Part shown: one piece after another, positions 52,301-61,322 of the stretch
Numbering within the stretch: position 1 is the first letter of the stretch
Layout of the letters: each line of letters begins with the position of its first letter
Assembly (NCBI GenBank): GCA_017481875.1
Contig: JAFUOP010000010.1
Coordinates: 21,270 to 85,269, forward strand
DNA: 64,000 nt
Source of the DNA: Bacteroidaceae bacterium
GTDB taxonomy: Bacteria > Bacteroidota > Bacteroidia > Bacteroidales > Bacteroidaceae
Direction of reading: 5' to 3'
Program-made: the position numbers and the translations under genes
The notes under the pieces: generated by a model
What the model was told of the DNA's origin: nothing
The model's database searches: none
The model's input: the letters and a program-made list of their open reading frames with translations, nothing else

Positions 52301-53044
52301 TGCCGTGTATTTTACACCCTCCTCGGGTTTCAAGGTGAAAAATCCCTTGCCCATATGTTGCGGTGTGCTTTTGAAGAGTTCCTTGCCATCGGCATAAATC
52401 GTTATCATATTATTCTCCTCCGCACCCTTTTCTCCAAGAACCTCGTATGCTATCTTGCTCTCTATGCCATAGACCAAGTGCCCACCCTCGGGGTAAAAAT
52501 TCAGCGAGTTGAACCCCTTGTTGTTTCTGTTCTTGTTATCATAATAGAGATAATAACGTTTGCGCTCGAGCATATTCTTGAACTCCCAATTATTGCCGTT
52601 TACTTTGTCAAACACAGGGAATACACGGCTGAAGTGGGCGTGGTCGCCCCAGTTGAGCATATACCGAGTGTATGCTCTCACCTCAAAATAACCCGAATAG
52701 TATAGAGGGTCGAGGTAGAACTCTCCCACGCAGCAACCCGCATCGTCGAGTTTATATTTTTCTGTTTTTATAACGTACCCCTCGGGTGCGGTAAGTTCCA
52801 CATAAAGCACCTTGCTGAATTCTGTAGGGCGGTCGTCGTTGTTGCTTGTAACCAATGCTTTGAACCACAAAGTATCGCCCAAGAAATAGGCAGTGTTGTC
52901 GAATTGCATATATACCCGCTCGGGTGGCAGAATGCTACCTACTTGCAGTGCACGCAAGGCTGCGCTGTCGCTTGGCGTTTGTGCAATGGCAACCGATACA
53001 TAAAAGAGGAGGGTTACTATAGATAAGAGTAATTTCGCTCGCAT
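49340..53044 (-). CDS. Large MG2-domain envelope protein with C-terminal Sel1 repeats
   Basis: The 1234-residue protein has a signal peptide (to about 21, AIA-Q). An alpha-2-macroglobulin-like MG2 region starts ERVYMQFDNTAYFLGDTLWF near 42-61, with the usual ELTAPEGYVI and GYFEVRAYTRYMLN. The middle includes remnants like a TonB plug (ILLDNVDITSKKKR; FKEVVITSDAKK), typical of Bacteroidota MG2 proteins. From about 1030 to the end are helical Sel1-like repeats (AAYRIGEYYRDG, AQHDVAVMYRSGEGTEKNI, IKYLAECYRNGRGIRKNK). The MG2 type often sits near TonB receptors or proteases as envelope defence or sensing proteins; the Sel1 tail is unusual for it. The function is not established. Confidence 0.8.
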   Translation of the reverse strand: MRAKLLLSIVTLLFYVSVAIAQTPSDSAALRALQVGSILPPERVYMQFDNTAYFLGDTLWFKALVTSNNDDRPTEFSKVLYVELTAPEGYVIKTEKYKLDDAGCCVGEFYLDPLYYSGYFEVRAYTRYMLNWGDHAHFSRVFPVFDKVNGNNWEFKNMLERKRYYLYYDNKNRNNKGFNSLNFYPEGGHLVYGIESKIAYEVLGEKGAEENNMITIYADGKELFKSTPQHMGKGFFTLKPEEGVKYTASVHIKNEKGKFKKHKFRLPNIEKEGTVISIQESADSIIFNIKHNYPAGTELGFAILHRSSLGFYKKVQNSNTHYTIDKNEIYEGVCRAVVFSGNTPLAERMFFVEHDSLQPADRETVRLRVKANNKNLHNFSPAAYEKVSLMIERDDSLPIEEGAEFAISAMDQAGKIKTSWGYNMYSYMLLGSEIKGYIPDAGQYFDRSNKKRKEHLDLVMLTNGWTAYDWNLLTATELIDIAEPEKGITLRGKFYQRSRRIIFNEFQPYTITPMPYTPVRMDIAYNNDTILTSAFRLNEEAAFSIALRDFYGKRIAALSPKTNIKHSDRVNYRFVLDRYFSPKPQYLSFWERNLGSSKTIDEDIADIKHKEYILLDNVDITSKKKRREFDVPPISELRLDYLEEWEYASDVTFFDGSTYSDEMDSINHGLRIIDDEEKEEVLFLDDSGAEREAREHLYIFNDVLNASNVVTSIFRRYALPYSYWVHNVVVKGEYNKDSTLVIDNEYLHGTHPEKMTNFKEVVITSDAKKTKQITGGEGEYFWESKGRAMANKGKHGVIFYQGFLSPQHIAPFNEGEDNRDVFVNRLREMYGIAYKDHIRRPSSPDRLACFIPFKEGEERKGVVPDLSTSSSTRRYTSIQGYSESKQFYSPDYSRQTPTEKDYRRTLLWRPRVKSANGKLVVDFYNSSNCDAIAVNVEGRVGDIFYSNDETMPTRVGKTDEREKRSNVSVRYEPSVKDSTFWAQCDEVFAEAEIYHNQKRYSKGLTAYIELAQYGYPAAAYRIGEYYRDGHSLKVNKLQAFKFMLKAAKKNYAPAQHDVAVMYRSGEGTEKNILAAIHWFEKAVEQGYAASEFELGKAYLENGDSIDGAALVRKSALQKNPDALYLYRCYMIVENIEHDSVLGTPLDITKQAAQLNHNEAMLYMMRYEDSCANYTAAYGWALKLRAQKSNEGIKYLAECYRNGRGIRKNKRLAKDLYRDLAREGDKEAQRILEDW

Positions 53045-53053
53045 GGTAGTAAT

Positions 53054-53098
53054 AGATTATTTGGTAAATCTGCTTTGCGTAAATTTACCAAATAATCT
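53054..53098. terminator. Stem-loop between BspA-like and MG2-Sel1 genes
   Basis: A perfect 16-bp stem AGATTATTTGGTAAAT and its complement has a 13-base loop. It lies 12 bases after the LRR gene's stop and 10 bases before the MG2 start on the minus strand. It is AT-rich, without a long T-run; it may attenuate readthrough. Confidence 0.65.
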
Positions 53099-53110
53099 GT
53101 ATAAATAAAA

Positions 53111-54988
53111 TTATTTATTGCTCTTTTTTATCTCACCGGGGAAGGAGGCTTTCAACGCTGTGTAATCACCCTCGTTGTAAAGCAGTTGCGCCGATGCGGG
53201 AACACCTCTGAAGGCCTGTTCGTCGATTTTGGGAGCTACTGCTCCACGGCATTCAATGGTGGCAAGTGCAGTGCAGTTGATAAAAGCCCAACGGTCTATT
53301 CTGTGTAGGGTAGAGGGCAGCACCACCTTTTTGAGCCCTTTACAATCCCTGAATGCCGATGACTCAATAACCTCCACCCCCTCGGGAATTACAATGTTTT
53401 CTATACCTTCTTGCCTGCCGAATGCATCGTAGGCAATGGTTTTCACTCCTTGTGGAATTACCGTGTTCTTGCAAGCCGCCATTAAAGTGTTGGTAGCAGT
53501 CTCAATAATAGCATTACACCCTTTGCGGCTGTCATATACGGGGTTCTCTTCGTCAACAACTATTTTTTCAAGGTCGCTGCAGCCTGTAAAACAGCCATTG
53601 CCTATGTTACTAACCAATGCCGGTATATAAATGGAATCCAGCCCCTTTACATAACAGAATGCATCGTTATGCAATGCTGTAACCGTCGATGGAACAACGG
53701 TGTTCTTGCAAGCCGCCATTAAAGTGTTGGTGGCTGTTGCAATAATAGCATTGCACCCTTCACGGCTGTCATACACGGGATTATTGGGATTTACGGTAAT
53801 GCGCTCAATTTCCGGAACATCGATAAAGCAACCGAAGAGCGAACCGGTGAAGCTTGCCGGGATATTCACCGAGGTAAACTTGTCGCAACTGTTTTTCAAT
53901 AGCAGATAGACCATTTTTTCAGTGCCTTCCTTTATGTCCAAAGCCATCTCGGCTTTTTTCTCTCCTTTGAAGTCGGCAAGCCACTCTTTGAAGTATATAA
54001 ACCCGTCGGGTTGGTTGTTGTACCAGCCACTGCCATTCAAAGCGTGTGAGCCCAGCTCTATTTCAGGTGCAGGAACCTCTATCTCGGTGAGCGACACACA
54101 CCCTTTAAATGCTCTGTGCCCTATCTTTGTAACACTCACCGGCAGTGCTATGGATTTCAGTATAGAACGGCCCATAAAGGCACATTTGCCAATCTCCGTT
54201 ATTCCTTTGGGAACAAGAGTATTGTTACTGCCCACCACAATACTGTTTGTAGCGGTTTCTATAATGGCGTTGCAATTCTCGCGGCTGTCATAAACAGAGT
54301 TGTTTTCATCTACTGTTATTCTTGCAAGTGCACGGCAATTGGCAAATGCATATTCACCAATTGCGGTAACGCCGGCCGGTATATTTATCTCCTCCAAGAG
54401 AGAGCAACCCTCAAACGCATTATCGCCAATCTTTTCAATATCTGCCGGTATTACACTGTTTTTGCAACCAGCCACAAGAGTGTTGCTTGCGGTTTTAACA
54501 ATGGCGTTGCAATGCTCACGGCTATCATAAACGGGGTTGTTGTGCGCAACAACTATTTTTTCGAGCAGTGGGCAATACTCAAAAATATTTTCATCGCGCT
54601 CATTGTCGCCAATTTTTATTACGCTTGCCGGTATAAAAACCGCGGTGAGCGAGTCGCAATACTTGAAAGCCATACCACATATACCTGTAACGCGGTACTC
54701 CTTGCCATTGTAGGAGACACTTTCAGGAATAGCCACACTGCCTTTGTATTGCAGCGATGTATCACATTTTTTGCCTTTCCGGAGTATCTCGCACCCTCTC
54801 TTGTATCTTATAACCTCACAAGTGAGGTCGTTGCCCGGTATCATTCTGTAAGATATTCCATTGTTTTCGAACTCAACCAACTGTTTGGCTTCACCATTGC
54901 ACACTTCGTTCGTGGCACTATAAATAGCATAGCTTGCGACCACTATACAGCCAATGATAATTGCTGCCGATAATAATTTCTTGAACAT
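53111..54988 (-). CDS. BspA-like leucine-rich repeat protein (LRR_5)
   Basis: The 625-residue protein has an N-terminal hydrophobic segment (signal or anchor, residues 4-25). The body consists of BspA/TpLRR-type repeats of about 23 residues (IGDNAFEGCSLLEEINIPAGV, IGEYAFANCRALARITV), interrupted four times by a conserved insert NPVYDSRxxCNAI..TATNTL..CKNTVxP. The inserts are near-identical at DNA level, especially 53452-53540 and 53691-53780, indicating internal duplication. The C-terminal domain resembles YNEGDYTALKASFP ends seen in Prevotella/Bacteroides BspA proteins. Such proteins bind host or bacterial surface partners. No sorting domain is seen. Confidence 0.9.
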   Translation of the reverse strand: MFKKLLSAAIIIGCIVVASYAIYSATNEVCNGEAKQLVEFENNGISYRMIPGNDLTCEVIRYKRGCEILRKGKKCDTSLQYKGSVAIPESVSYNGKEYRVTGICGMAFKYCDSLTAVFIPASVIKIGDNERDENIFEYCPLLEKIVVAHNNPVYDSREHCNAIVKTASNTLVAGCKNSVIPADIEKIGDNAFEGCSLLEEINIPAGVTAIGEYAFANCRALARITVDENNSVYDSRENCNAIIETATNSIVVGSNNTLVPKGITEIGKCAFMGRSILKSIALPVSVTKIGHRAFKGCVSLTEIEVPAPEIELGSHALNGSGWYNNQPDGFIYFKEWLADFKGEKKAEMALDIKEGTEKMVYLLLKNSCDKFTSVNIPASFTGSLFGCFIDVPEIERITVNPNNPVYDSREGCNAIIATATNTLMAACKNTVVPSTVTALHNDAFCYVKGLDSIYIPALVSNIGNGCFTGCSDLEKIVVDEENPVYDSRKGCNAIIETATNTLMAACKNTVIPQGVKTIAYDAFGRQEGIENIVIPEGVEVIESSAFRDCKGLKKVVLPSTLHRIDRWAFINCTALATIECRGAVAPKIDEQAFRGVPASAQLLYNEGDYTALKASFPGEIKKSNK

Positions 54989-55042
54989 AATGCGTGTTTT
55001 TTATAAGTTTTTTTCTTTACTATTAAAGAAAGGTACCTGGCA

Positions 55043-55050
55043 CAAATGTA
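55043..55050 (-). promoter_or_regulatory. -7 box of the BspA-like gene (TACATTTG)
   Basis: On the minus strand TACATTTG matches TAnnTTTG, 54 bases before the ATG at 54988. No clear -33 TTTG is present. Confidence 0.55.
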
Positions 55051-55128
55051 TAACGAAAGGTTTAGAAATCTAAACTTTTAGTAGATAAAATTGCGATTCT
55101 ATTTGATATTTAACCTTCATTATTAGTA

Positions 55129-55173
55129 ATTAACAGACAAGCAGGTAGTAGTGCCACCTGCTTGTCTGTTAAT
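55129..55173. terminator. Terminator of the efflux operon
   Basis: A perfect 18-bp stem ATTAACAGACAAGCAGGT and its complement with a 9-base loop lies 22 bases after the MacB permease stop on the minus strand. Confidence 0.85.
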
Positions 55174-55195
55174 ATTTAAATACTGCAATTAATGT

Positions 55196-56422
55196 TTACT
55201 CGTACCTTATAGCCTCAATTGGGTCAAGGTCTGCTGCTTTCTTGGCGGGGTACCACCCGAAGAAAATTCCCGTAACGGTGCACACAACAAAACTCAGAAC
55301 AACGCTCCACAACTGTATATACACCGGCCACGCTGCAAGTATCTTCACAAGGTATGAACAGCCGGCACCCACCAGCACACCTATAATACCGCCTGTGATG
55401 CTTATGAGAATTGCCTCAATCAGGAATTGGCTCAAAATATCTATGCCGCGAGCACCAACCGACATACGCAAGCCTATCTCCTTTGTGCGCTCGGTTACCG
55501 ACACATACATAATATTCATAATGCCTATACCGCCCACAATAAGCGAAATACCCGCCACGCAGCCAAGCAGCACGGTCATCATATCGGTGGTGCTGTTCAT
55601 CATCTCGCTCAGCTCCTGTTGCGAACGTATTCTGAAGTTATCCGCCTGCCCCTCGGCAAGTTTATGGTTGCGGCGTAAAATTGCGGTTACCTCCTCGATG
55701 GCCTTGTCGGTTAGTTCCTCCTTAATGGCCGATGCGTTTATTCCCTGCAAGTGTGTGATTGCAAGAATACGTTTCATCACGCTGGTGTAGGGGGCAAGTA
55801 CTATGTTGTCCTGGTCCTGCCCCATACTGTTATATCCTTTGGGAACAAGAGTGCCCACCACGGTGAAAGGTATGCTGTTGAAACGGACAACCTTGCCCAC
55901 GGGGTCCTCGCCGTTAGGGAAGAGTTCGTCTATAACCGTTTTGCCCAAAAGACAAACTTTAGCGGCGGTTTTCACCTCCTGCTCGCTAAACATCTCACCG
56001 TCTTGTATTTCAAGTTGTCTTATAGTGAGGTGGTCCTCGCTTATGCCGTAAATGGTGGTGGGGGTGTTGTGGTTACCACGAATCATCTGCCCCGAACTGT
56101 TTACGCTGGGGCTCACGGCCGACAGCAACTGCGCTTCGCTCTTTATACTCTCGTAATCCTCCAATTTAAGCGTTTGCATATCGGCACTGTTCTGCCGCAC
56201 ACCGCCACGACGGTCTCCTCCCGGGTGAATCATTATCATATTGGAACCCATTTCCGATATCTGTGCTTGTATGCTTCGTTTTGAACCTTGGCCTATCGCA
56301 AGCATAGTGATAACCGACGCCACACCTATTATAATACCAAGCATTGTGAGGAAGGCACGCAATTTATTGCCCGCAATGGCGCGTAAGGCTATTTTGAATA
56401 AGTTAGCAAAATTCATTGTCAA
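55196..56422 (-). CDS. MacB-type ABC transporter permease
   Basis: The 408-residue protein has the MacB/FtsX layout: an N-terminal helix near 20-42 inside ALRAIAGNKLRAFLTMLGIIIGVASVI, a periplasmic core domain (MacB_PCD) to about 275, and three C-terminal helices (GCVAGISLIVGGIGIMNIMYVS; EIGLRMSVGAR). It is the membrane half of a MacB-like mechanotransmission exporter. Its start overlaps the stop of the ATPase gene by 4 bases (ATGA). With the ATPase, the adaptor and TolC it forms a tripartite pump of unknown substrate. Confidence 0.9.
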   Translation of the reverse strand: MTMNFANLFKIALRAIAGNKLRAFLTMLGIIIGVASVITMLAIGQGSKRSIQAQISEMGSNMIMIHPGGDRRGGVRQNSADMQTLKLEDYESIKSEAQLLSAVSPSVNSSGQMIRGNHNTPTTIYGISEDHLTIRQLEIQDGEMFSEQEVKTAAKVCLLGKTVIDELFPNGEDPVGKVVRFNSIPFTVVGTLVPKGYNSMGQDQDNIVLAPYTSVMKRILAITHLQGINASAIKEELTDKAIEEVTAILRRNHKLAEGQADNFRIRSQQELSEMMNSTTDMMTVLLGCVAGISLIVGGIGIMNIMYVSVTERTKEIGLRMSVGARGIDILSQFLIEAILISITGGIIGVLVGAGCSYLVKILAAWPVYIQLWSVVLSFVVCTVTGIFFGWYPAKKAADLDPIEAIRYE

Positions 56423-57165
56423 TCGTCGTTTTGCACGGGTAGCGAAGCAAGTGTCTCCGCCGCCGATAAAATATTATTGTTTATGGTATCCTCTTTTATT
56501 CTGCCATCTTTGAGCACAATATTACGGCTGCTGTACTGCGCAATCTCGGGGTTGTGCGTAACAAAGATTATTGTGCGTCCCTCGGCGTGCAGGCGTTGAA
56601 AGAGGGTTAAAATCTCAAACGAAGTGCGTGTGTCGAGGTTACCTGTGGCCTCGTCGGCAAGTATCACGGCGGGGTTGTTCACCAGCGCACGGGCAATGGC
56701 CACGCGCTGCATCTGGCCACCGCTCATTTGGTTGCTTTTGTGCATAAGACGGTCGCCAAGCCCCACAGCCTTCAATGCTTCAACAGCTCTTGCGCGGCGT
56801 TCTGTGGCCGATACTCGCGGGTTGTACATAAGCGGTAGCTCCACATTCTCAACGGCTGTGGTCTTTGCCAGCAGATTATAGTTCTGGAATACAAAACCAA
56901 TCTTGCGCATACGCATACCGGCACGCTGGTTTTTGCTCATTGAGCGCACAGGTATTCCATCGAGTTTGTACTCTCCGCTTGTGGGAGTGTCAAGGCAACC
57001 AAGCAGGTTTAGCAGGGTGGATTTTCCGGAGCCCGATGTACCCATAATGGTAACAAACTCGTTCTCGGTAATTGTAAAGCTCACTCCACGCAGGGCACGG
57101 ACAACCTCCTCGCCCACTATGAATTCACGCTTCACATTCTCCAATTCTATTATAGGTTTTGCCAT
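56419..57165 (-). CDS. MacB-type ABC transporter ATP-binding protein
   Basis: The 248-residue ABC ATPase has Walker [10 protein letters not shown] near 43-51, the Q-loop [10 protein letters not shown], signature MSGGQMQR, Walker [13 protein letters not shown], and the H-loop FVTHNPE. The LolD/MacB class is clear from [15 protein letters not shown] and NLDTRTS. It is fused in E. coli MacB but separate here, coupled to the permease by a 4-base overlap. Confidence 0.93.
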   Translation of the reverse strand: MAKPIIELENVKREFIVGEEVVRALRGVSFTITENEFVTIMGTSGSGKSTLLNLLGCLDTPTSGEYKLDGIPVRSMSKNQRAGMRMRKIGFVFQNYNLLAKTTAVENVELPLMYNPRVSATERRARAVEALKAVGLGDRLMHKSNQMSGGQMQRVAIARALVNNPAVILADEATGNLDTRTSFEILTLFQRLHAEGRTIIFVTHNPEIAQYSSRNIVLKDGRIKEDTINNNILSAAETLASLPVQNDD

Positions 57166-57184
57166 AGAATGAACAAAATATTAT

Positions 57185-58369
57185 TTACTTTTTATTCTTA
57201 TCCCTATTTCTTGGGCCGGGAGCAAACGGGCTGCGCTCTGTGGGGGTCTCTGTGGTGCTTTTGGTGGTTACGCTCACCTCGCTCACTACCTCGCTGCCTG
57301 CGGGCATTCCGCTTATAATCTCGGTGAGCGAGCCGTTAGTGGTGCCGGCATTCACGCTGTGGGCAACAAAGGTGTTATCCTCCAATGTCCATAGTTTTTC
57401 CTTGCCTTCGCAGTCGCGTATTTTGTAATCATCGCCCAAAAGGAGTGCATTGGGAGTAAAACGTAACGCCTTGTTGCTCACTGCCAAAACATCATTTACT
57501 TCAAGTGTGTATATTGTAACATTGGCTGTAAGGCCCGGTTTTAGTTTAAGCTGGGGGTTCGCAGCTGAAATAACCACCTCGTATGTAACCACGTTGCTTG
57601 TGGTTGTGGGCTCTTGGCGCACTTGGGTAACAAACCCTTCAAACTCGTCATTGGGGAATGCATCTACTGTGTAAACGCATCGCTGGCCCACCTGCACGTT
57701 GCCTATGTCGGCCTCGTCAATGTCGGCAATAAGGCGCATATCGGTGAGGTCGGCTGCAATAGTAAAGAGGGTGGGGGTGTTATAAGAAGATGCAACGGTC
57801 TGCCCCTCTTCAATGGCTTTGCTCAGCACCACGCCGTCTATGGGTGATGTAATGGTTGCATAGCCCAAGTTTGTACGCGCCTTCTCTACATTGAATTTAG
57901 ATGTTTCGTAGCTGTTCTTTGCTTTTTGATAAGAGAGGTTGGCTGTGTCAAAATCGTCGGCACTCACAAGCCCCTTTTCATAGAGTTTTGTTGTGCGCTC
58001 AAGGTTTTTCTTTTGGTATTCATACTCCACCTGTGCACTTTTCATATTATTCTCGCTGCTCGATAGCTCGCTTATGAGATTGGTGCGGTCGAGCTCGGCA
58101 ATAACATCACCTTTTTTTACTATGCTGTTGTAATCGACATATACACGGCTTATGATACCCGACACCTGTGTACCTACCTCTACTTTTGTAACCGGCTCAA
58201 TGGTACCGGTGGCAGTTACTCCACTGCAAATATCTTTTTGCTCCACCTTGGTGTAGCTTATTTTAATGGGCAGCTTTTTCCCCTCGCCACTCATTAACCA
58301 CACAACACCTAAAACTACTGCTGCCGAAACAGCAAGCAACAGCACTCTTCTTTTTGTTCTTCTTCTCAT
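57185..58369 (-). CDS. Periplasmic adaptor of the efflux pump (MacA/HlyD family)
   Basis: The 394-residue protein has an N-terminal helix (residues 8-25, VLLLAVSAAVVLGVVWLMSG). It continues with the biotinyl-lipoyl-like pair (GTIEPVTKVEVGTQVSG; TITSPIDGVVLSKAIEEGQ), a coiled-coil hairpin between them (residues about 95-165), and a beta-barrel segment (DEADIGNVQVGQRCVYTVDAFP). The Pro/Arg-rich tail ends RNRDKNKK. It bridges the MacB-like permease and the TolC-like channel. The gap to the ATPase gene is 19 bases. Confidence 0.92.
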   Translation of the reverse strand: MRRRTKRRVLLLAVSAAVVLGVVWLMSGEGKKLPIKISYTKVEQKDICSGVTATGTIEPVTKVEVGTQVSGIISRVYVDYNSIVKKGDVIAELDRTNLISELSSSENNMKSAQVEYEYQKKNLERTTKLYEKGLVSADDFDTANLSYQKAKNSYETSKFNVEKARTNLGYATITSPIDGVVLSKAIEEGQTVASSYNTPTLFTIAADLTDMRLIADIDEADIGNVQVGQRCVYTVDAFPNDEFEGFVTQVRQEPTTTSNVVTYEVVISAANPQLKLKPGLTANVTIYTLEVNDVLAVSNKALRFTPNALLLGDDYKIRDCEGKEKLWTLEDNTFVAHSVNAGTTNGSLTEIISGMPAGSEVVSEVSVTTKSTTETPTERSPFAPGPRNRDKNKK

Positions 58370-58393
58370 ATTATAATTGTATTTATTTTCTTT

Positions 58394-59758
58394 TTAAAAC
58401 AGAATATCTTCGCCCATATAAAACTTCAACAATTGCATGTTGAGTATTGCAGTGTATTTTGCTTGCAACAGTTCCTGTTGTGCTTGGAGTAGATTGCTGC
58501 GTTCTGTGAGCAATTCAGTGGCATTCTTTAAGCCCAAATTGAATTGCTCGCTCACAAGGTCGTAGCTTGCCTGCGCACTCTCCACATTGCTGCGTGCCGA
58601 AATGAATTTCTTCTGTGCGCTGTTGGCATCGAGCCACAATGTCTCAACAGTGCTATACAACTCTTTCAATGCGCTTTGTCCCTGGAGCAGGCTGTTGGTC
58701 TTCTGTATTTTTGCCTTTTGTATGTTGCTTTTTGTGTTGCGATTGTCGTAAATGGGTATTGACAAAGAGAGGCCTACAGAACCGTTCAGGTTGTACTTCA
58801 TTTGGTGCCCGAAACTCTCTTCATTACCATCGTTATTGCTTGTTCCGGCACCGGCATTCAAAGATATTGTGGGGTAGTAGCCCGCACGTGCTATTTTCAC
58901 AGCAATATCGGAACTCTCTGTCGAGAGTTTGCTGCTCTCAATCTCGGGGCGGCAGACAAGAGCTGCAGTGTAGGCTTCGTTTATTGTTGCAAGCGGTGTG
59001 AGTGCAAGAGCATCGGCGGCATCGGGTGTGGCAATCATTATATCACACTCGTCGGTAATCTCAAGCAGTTGCTTCAGCTGCAATTTGAACTGTGCAAGCT
59101 GTGCTTCGCTGTTTACCAGCTGATATTCGGCACTGCTTACCTGCGACTGCAGCTGCACCACCTCGCTACGGGCAATCTTGCCCACCTCAAATTTTGCTTC
59201 TCCCTGTTTAAGGCTCTCTTGTGCAGCTGCAAGTGTAGCTTTGCTCACCTCAACCGCATCGGTGGAGTATAAAATCTGCACAAAAAGTTTTGCAATCTGC
59301 TCCTTTAGGTTGTTCTCACGCTCTTTCACACTAAGTTCTGCAATATTGCGGGCAACCTTTTGCTGCTTTATGTTATTTATATTCTGCCCGCCATTGAACA
59401 CTGTAACCCGAGCGTTAATACCATAACTACCCGAATAGCTGAAATGGTCTTGCGACGAGCTCACACGGCTGCCACCCGAGCCGTCCGATGTAACAAATGA
59501 GCTGCCGGCATTGTCAAAATAGGGCTGGTAACGCCCATTTTGGCTTGTGCTCAACGAGAGAGAGGGAAAAAGTGCTGCCTTCGCGCTCTTTACATTAATA
59601 TCACTCTCCTCCAATGATAATTTTTCCATTTTCAACTGGATATTGTGCTCCAAGGAGTAGTCTATACAATCCTTCAAACTCCACTGCTGTGATGTTTGCG
59701 CCATAAGCCCGCAGGCCAATGACAGAAGCATTGCAACTGCAATTTTTCTTTTTGACAT
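58394..59758 (-). CDS. TolC-family outer membrane efflux protein
   Basis: The 454-residue protein has a signal peptide (to about 20, LMA-Q) and WSLKDCIDYSLEHNIQLKMEKL, the usual TolC start. Two repeat halves contain long helical coiled coils (VSVKERENNLKEQIAKLFVQ; LSTESSDIAVKIARAGYYPTISLNAG), and the end is FYMGEDILF. It forms the outer membrane channel of the pump and is the first gene of the four-gene minus-strand operon. Confidence 0.92.
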   Translation of the reverse strand: MSKRKIAVAMLLSLACGLMAQTSQQWSLKDCIDYSLEHNIQLKMEKLSLEESDINVKSAKAALFPSLSLSTSQNGRYQPYFDNAGSSFVTSDGSGGSRVSSSQDHFSYSGSYGINARVTVFNGGQNINNIKQQKVARNIAELSVKERENNLKEQIAKLFVQILYSTDAVEVSKATLAAAQESLKQGEAKFEVGKIARSEVVQLQSQVSSAEYQLVNSEAQLAQFKLQLKQLLEITDECDIMIATPDAADALALTPLATINEAYTAALVCRPEIESSKLSTESSDIAVKIARAGYYPTISLNAGAGTSNNDGNEESFGHQMKYNLNGSVGLSLSIPIYDNRNTKSNIQKAKIQKTNSLLQGQSALKELYSTVETLWLDANSAQKKFISARSNVESAQASYDLVSEQFNLGLKNATELLTERSNLLQAQQELLQAKYTAILNMQLLKFYMGEDILF

Positions 59759-59837
59759 ATATTTTACATCTATTATTTATCTATAAACATTGCTATTTTT
59801 GATAGTATAAAAGTCAATAGGTTTAATCCTCTATATG

Positions 59838-59845
59838 CAAAAATA
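59838..59845 (-). promoter_or_regulatory. -7 box of the efflux operon (TATTTTTG)
   Basis: On the minus strand TATTTTTG matches TAnnTTTG, 79 bases before the TolC start. The -33 element is not evident. Confidence 0.5.
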
Positions 59846-59904
59846 TTTAAAAATGGTATAACTATCTGTTTTAATGGATTATTTTAACAATATTTATATA
59901 GCAA

Positions 59905-59936
59905 ATTGCTCGTTTGGCAATTTATAACTATCTTCG
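59905..59936 (+). promoter_or_regulatory. Promoter of the NhaC-type antiporter gene
   Basis: A -7-like TATCTTCG (59929-59936) with ATTG (59905-59908) 20 bases upstream precedes the ATG by 54 bases. It is divergent from the efflux promoter within 100 bases. Confidence 0.5.
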
Positions 59937-59990
59937 CACGTTTGAGAACGCTTCTAAAACTTTTTAATGGAATTATAAACAGTCTATTCA

Positions 59991-61289
59991 ATGAATGTAA
60001 AAAATATTGTAAAGGGCGCGGTGGCACTTTCGCCCATAGCCTTGTTGCTCACGGTGTATCTTGTGGGCTCTATCGTTGCCGGCGATTTTTATAAAATTCC
60101 AATAAGTGCCGCCTTCGTTGTAGCTGCAATATATGCCATTGCGGTTATGCCGGGCGGCAACACTTTGGAGGAAAGGATTAAAACCTTCTCCCGTGGTGCT
60201 GCAAACTCACGCGTTATGCTTATGGTGTGGATTTTTGTGCTTGCAGGGGCTTTTGCTGCTCTTGCAAAGGGTATGGGTGCAGTGGATTCCACCGTAGCAC
60301 TGACTTTGCATATAATACCTCAGCAATTTTTGCCTGCCGGAATTTTCATTGCAGCCTGTTTTATATCAATGTCAATTGGTACATCGGTGGGCACAATTGT
60401 TGCTCTTACTCCTGTGGTAACTGCCCTCGCAGCGCAAATAGATTGCAGTGTTGCCTGGCTTGTGGCAATAGTTGTGGGTGGTGCATTCTTTGGCGATAAC
60501 TTGTCGTTTATTTCCGATACCACAATTGCCGCAACACAGTCGCAAGGCTGCTCTATGCGCGACAAATTCAAAACCAATTTTCTACTTGTTATGCCCGCTG
60601 CGGTTATAACAACAATTATATACCTGTTCAGCGGCACAGCAGCAACTATTGCCGAGCCCATAGCGTTTACAGCTATCGACTGTGTGAAGATTCTTCCCTA
60701 CCTTGTAGTTATAATCACCGCATTGTGTGGAATAAACGTGCTTGTGGTGCTTGTAATAGGTATTGTAATATCGGCAATAATTGGTGTGTGCACAGCATCT
60801 ATCGGGGTGGTGGATATATTCTCCTCGCTTGGTGCGGGCATTGCCTCAATGGGTGAGCTCATTATTGTTACAATGCTTGCAGGTGGTTTATTGGAAATTG
60901 TAAAGGTGAATGGCGGCTTGGAGTTTCTTATACGTGCCGTTACCTACAAGGTGCGTTCGCAACGTGCTGCAGAATTTTCCATTGCCGTGCTCACGGCACT
61001 TTCAAACCTATGCACGGCAAACAACACCATAGCAATACTATCTACGGGAGACATTGTACGCGACATTTCCCGTACTTTCGACATTGCACCCCGTCGCTCG
61101 GCAAGTATTATGGACACTACGTCTTGCTTTGTACAGGGCGTTATCCCTTACGGTGCACAGTTGCTCATGGCATCGGGGCTTGCTGCGGTGTCGCCCGTTG
61201 CCATTATACCGCATTTGTATTACCCTGTGCTCATAGGTGTAATGGTGGTGCTGTCAATCATTTTCCGCATACCGCGCTACAACTATTAA
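59991..61289 (+). CDS. NhaC-type sodium/proton antiporter
   Basis: The 432-residue protein has about eleven membrane helices throughout. The family string LSFISDTTIAATQSQGC near 166-182 is the conserved half-helix with charged residues, preceded by FISMSIGTSVGTIVALTPV. DTTSCFVQGVIPYGAQ near the C-terminus is the second conserved half. These fit the NhaC / Na+:H+ antiporter family, which exchange Na+ (or with malate, lactate) for protons. The exact substrate is not evident. Confidence 0.88.
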   Translation: MNVKNIVKGAVALSPIALLLTVYLVGSIVAGDFYKIPISAAFVVAAIYAIAVMPGGNTLEERIKTFSRGAANSRVMLMVWIFVLAGAFAALAKGMGAVDSTVALTLHIIPQQFLPAGIFIAACFISMSIGTSVGTIVALTPVVTALAAQIDCSVAWLVAIVVGGAFFGDNLSFISDTTIAATQSQGCSMRDKFKTNFLLVMPAAVITTIIYLFSGTAATIAEPIAFTAIDCVKILPYLVVIITALCGINVLVVLVIGIVISAIIGVCTASIGVVDIFSSLGAGIASMGELIIVTMLAGGLLEIVKVNGGLEFLIRAVTYKVRSQRAAEFSIAVLTALSNLCTANNTIAILSTGDIVRDISRTFDIAPRRSASIMDTTSCFVQGVIPYGAQLLMASGLAAVSPVAIIPHLYYPVLIGVMVVLSIIFRIPRYNY

Positions 61290-61322
61290 CTATATGTAAC
61301 ATTGCCTTAAAAGATAAATTTA

